DNA from: Mariprofundales bacterium
Lineage (GTDB): Bacteria > Pseudomonadota > Zetaproteobacteria > Mariprofundales > S012-25
Reading direction: 5' to 3'
Length of the DNA: 7,421 bases
Assembly (NCBI GenBank): GCA_015487905.1
Contig: WFOX01000170.1
Span: forward strand, 1 to 7,421
Below the pieces are notes generated by a model. That model was not told the DNA's origin. It searched no databases and saw only the letters and a program-made list of their open reading frames with translations. The number at the start of each line of letters is the position of its first letter. Position 1 is the first letter of the stretch. The position numbers were made by a program, and so were the translations under genes. Shown here one piece after another: positions 5,743 through 7,421 of this stretch.

Positions 5743-6212
5743 GGCGCCTGATCCGCGTCGGTCTCAATGCGCAGCTTCACACGCCCGCCTGCTTCCGGCT
5801 CGGCCCGGGTCTCTCCCGTGCCCAGCGAATGGACGATGCGCGCACCTTCCAATCGTCCATCCGCGCGCTCCACGACCGCATGCCCCAAAAGCACGATGCG
5901 CTGCGCATCCGCTTCATACACGGCGCGATCGGCACGGCCATGTGCGCGCGCATCCACAAACGAAACCCCTCCTTCGGCCTCGGCGCGCACAAGCACATAT
6001 TTTCCCTTCCTCTCCGCATAATGGGCCACAAGGCTTGGGCATTGCAAGCGAAATGTGCCGCGCACGAGCACCACATGGCCCGAAAAATGCGCGCGCTGTG
6101 CGCGATCGTTCACCACAAGCCGATCCGCCGTGATCACGGCGGGGCCTGAAGGTTCCTGCGCAAACGCCGCAAGCGCACCCAGCATGCCTAAAACAAGGCA
6201 CGCCCGTTTCAC
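5739..6212 (-). CDS. lptA: LPS transport periplasmic bridge protein LptA
   Basis: The product has 157 residues, somewhat shorter than the E. coli protein (185). It starts with GTG at 6212, overlapping the lptC stop, behind GAGGTG. The N-terminus is a signal peptide (about 1-18, MKRACLVLGMLGALAAFA then QEPSG), so the mature protein is periplasmic. Residues about 27-140 carry the OstA/LptA beta-jellyroll pattern (ITADRLVVNDRAQRAHFSG; GTFRLQCPSLVAHY; VYEADAQRIVLLGHAVV; GRLEGARIVHSL). LptA monomers stack into the bridge that carries LPS from LptC to LptD in the outer membrane. Identity rests on fold pattern and on its place between lptC and lptB. Confidence 0.92.
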   Translation of the reverse strand: MKRACLVLGMLGALAAFAQEPSGPAVITADRLVVNDRAQRAHFSGHVVLVRGTFRLQCPSLVAHYAERKGKYVLVRAEAEGGVSFVDARAHGRADRAVYEADAQRIVLLGHAVVERADGRLEGARIVHSLGTGETRAEPEAGGRVKLRIETDADQAP

Positions 6213-6760
6213 CGCTGCACCTCAACGCGCACATGGCCTTCCGCCACCAGCCGGCGCACTCCACGCTGGATGCGCAGCATCCGCCCGCGCGCCCGCCCCC
6301 AGCCCTTGCGCACGAGCACGAATCCTTGCGGCGCGATCAGCGCATCCTGAGCAGGCGCATACACAAGCACGGGCGCCGAAAGCCGCCACGCTTGCCAATG
6401 CGCGCGCACGCCTCCCATGAGCTTCGCGCTGCGCGTATTCGGCTGAAAGCGCCCGCGCGGCGCCTCGGCCACGAGCATGCCGCCGCCCTCCATCGCGATT
6501 TCCAACCGTGGGTGCCGCAGCGCCATCACGCCGTCTTCTTCCTCGGCCGCCTCCGCCCGCAGTCGCCACACTGTGCGCCCGGCGCGCTGCTCCACGACTT
6601 CGGGATGCGCGATGCGCGCGCCCGCAAGCGCCACAGCCGCCGCCTTGCGCGCAAGCTGCGGGCGGTGCCACACGGCAAGCGCAATGCCCACCACGATCAA
6701 CAAACCCGCAGCCGCGAAACAACCGCGCCGCGCCCAGCTTAGAAGGGCGCGCGCATCCAC
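6209..6760 (-). CDS. lptC: LPS export protein LptC
   Basis: The start chosen is the GTG at 6760, because GGAGG lies seven bases upstream; this gives 183 residues, close to E. coli LptC (191). An ATG at 6811 would add 17 residues with no comparable ribosome site. One membrane anchor spans about 15-31 (FAAAGLLIVVGIALAVW); the rest is a periplasmic beta-jellyroll domain (about 55-180). LptC sits on the LptBFG complex and hands LPS to LptA. The sequence is poorly conserved, as usual for this family, so identification relies on size, topology and the kdsC-lptC-lptA-lptB order. The gene overlaps kdsC by 22 bases and lptA by 3-4. Confidence 0.88.
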   Translation of the reverse strand: MDARALLSWARRGCFAAAGLLIVVGIALAVWHRPQLARKAAAVALAGARIAHPEVVEQRAGRTVWRLRAEAAEEEDGVMALRHPRLEIAMEGGGMLVAEAPRGRFQPNTRSAKLMGGVRAHWQAWRLSAPVLVYAPAQDALIAPQGFVLVRKGWGRARGRMLRIQRGVRRLVAEGHVRVEVQR

Positions 6761-7302
6761 CCCGCATCCTCCGGCGCAATCCCGTAGCGCGCGCCGATCA
6801 CTTCGTCCCATTTCCCCTGCGCGAGAATCAGCGCTTCACAGGCCTGGCGCACGGCCCCGCGCCCGCCCGGAAAGTCCGCCACCCAATCGGCAAGGCGCCG
6901 CACCGCCGGATGCGCATCGGCCGGCGCAAGCGCAAGCCCGCAGCGGCGCATCGCCGGCGCATCCACGACATCATCGCCCATAAACGCCGCCTCCTCAGCC
7001 TTGCAGCCCGCCGCGGCGAGGATCTCGGCAAGCGCCTCCTCCTTGTCCAGCCGCCCTTGCAGGACGATGCCGATGCCAAGCTCGCGCGCGCGATGCTCCA
7101 CGACGCGCGAGCGCCGGCCCGTAAGGATCGCGGCGGCGATACCAGCCCGTTGCAGCATCTTGATGCCGTGGCCGTCGCGCACATCAAAGGCTTTCACCTC
7201 CTCGCCCGCATCATTGATGCGAATCTTTCCGTCGGTGAGCACACCATCCACATCCAACACGACGAGCCGCACGCCGCGCGCCTTGTCCCAAGGAAAGCTC
7301 AT
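6739..7302 (-). CDS. kdsC: 3-deoxy-D-manno-octulosonate 8-phosphate phosphatase KdsC
   Basis: This 187-residue HAD-superfamily phosphatase converts Kdo-8-phosphate to Kdo for the LPS inner core, in the cytoplasm. Motifs seen are DVDGVLTDG (17-25, with nucleophile Asp17 and acid Asp19), ILTGRRS (59-65, motif II Thr61), Lys87 in QGRLDKEEAL, and MGDDVVD (108-114, motif III/IV Mg-binding Asp residues). Length and motif spacing match the capless C0 KdsC type, which works as a tetramer. The ATG overlaps the kdsD TGA (ATGA), and a GGAGG-rich stretch lies upstream. All catalytic residues are intact. Confidence 0.96.
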   Translation of the reverse strand: MSFPWDKARGVRLVVLDVDGVLTDGKIRINDAGEEVKAFDVRDGHGIKMLQRAGIAAAILTGRRSRVVEHRARELGIGIVLQGRLDKEEALAEILAAAGCKAEEAAFMGDDVVDAPAMRRCGLALAPADAHPAVRRLADWVADFPGGRGAVRQACEALILAQGKWDEVIGARYGIAPEDAGWMRAPF

Positions 7303-7421
7303 GCCACCCCCGCCTCCACAAGATCGTGCAGATGCACGGCGCCGACGATGCGGCCCCGCTCATCTTCCACAAAGAGCACCGTGATCTTGTGATCCTCCAT
7401 CACGCGCACGGCCTCGGCGGC
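7299..7421 (-). CDS. kdsD: Arabinose 5-phosphate isomerase KdsD, C-terminal fragment
   Basis: Only the last 40 residues are in the window; the rest lies beyond the right edge. They read as the end of the second CBS domain (AAEAVRVMEDHKITVLFVED, then IVGAVHLHDLVEAGVA), which closely resembles the C-terminus of E. coli KdsD (GVLHMHDLLRAGVV). KdsD turns ribulose 5-phosphate into arabinose 5-phosphate, the first step of Kdo synthesis, and its neighbour kdsC performs a later step. The stop overlaps the kdsC start. The fragment is cut by the window, not visibly broken. Confidence 0.9.
   Translation of the reverse strand, partial: AAEAVRVMEDHKITVLFVEDERGRIVGAVHLHDLVEAGVA

Noticed and set aside
6761..6811. 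Longer lptC start at 6811
   Set aside because: There is no good ribosome site, and the added 17 residues before the membrane anchor are unlike the family. GGAGG lies seven bases before the GTG at 6760.
260..7040. Octamer GCAAGCGC, seen about 13 times, considered as a DNA uptake sequence because of the pilus and comM context
   Set aside because: All copies I found are on one strand, the copies checked in pglL and kdsC are in frame as GCG CTT GC (Ala-Leu-Ala), and none fall in the pilin genes. A codon preference explains them better.

Overview
The window reads as chromosomal DNA from a Gram-negative proteobacterium, most likely beta- or gammaproteobacterial. It makes lipopolysaccharide (kdsD, kdsC, lptC, lptA, lptB) and ubiquinone (ubiX, ubiK) and carries type IV pilins behind a sigma-54-type promoter. 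The genus cannot be named from sequence alone. Sampled 60-base stretches run 65-72% G+C in the household genes but only about 50% in the two pilin genes. Every gene lies on the minus strand, so transcription runs from high to low coordinates.

Region 1 (7421 down to 2678) is a very compact run of eight genes: the C-terminal end of kdsD, then kdsC, lptC, lptA, lptB, ubiX, ubiK and comM (yifB). Each gene overlaps the next by 1-22 bases (TGA/ATG or TGA/GTG joints), which implies one translationally coupled operon. kdsD and kdsC supply Kdo for LPS. lptC, lptA and lptB provide the inner-membrane, periplasmic and ATPase parts of LPS export. ubiX makes prenylated FMN for ubiquinone synthesis, and ubiK is a ubiquinone-biosynthesis accessory factor. 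comM encodes the Mg-chelatase-like AAA+ ATPase linked to natural transformation. The rpoN-hpf-ptsN genes that often follow lptB are absent; ubiX sits there instead.

Region 2 (2677-2530) is a 148-base control region. It holds a near-consensus sigma-54 promoter, two matching TGACG-N5-CGTC dyads 22 bp apart at about -74 and -96 (candidate activator sites, perhaps for PilR), a hairpin predicted to form the exact 5' end of the pilin mRNA, and a strong Shine-Dalgarno sequence.

Region 3 (2529 to 1) holds a major-type pilin gene (pilA), a strong intrinsic terminator, a second divergent pilin paralogue with unusual features, and, directly abutting it (TAG then ATG), a multi-membrane-span O-oligosaccharyltransferase of the PglL/Wzy_C family that runs off the left edge. 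The layout suggests an abundant pilus subunit, a less abundant second subunit made by readthrough or from an internal promoter, and the enzyme that may glycosylate one or both. No plus-strand gene, RNA gene, insertion sequence or CRISPR array was seen.
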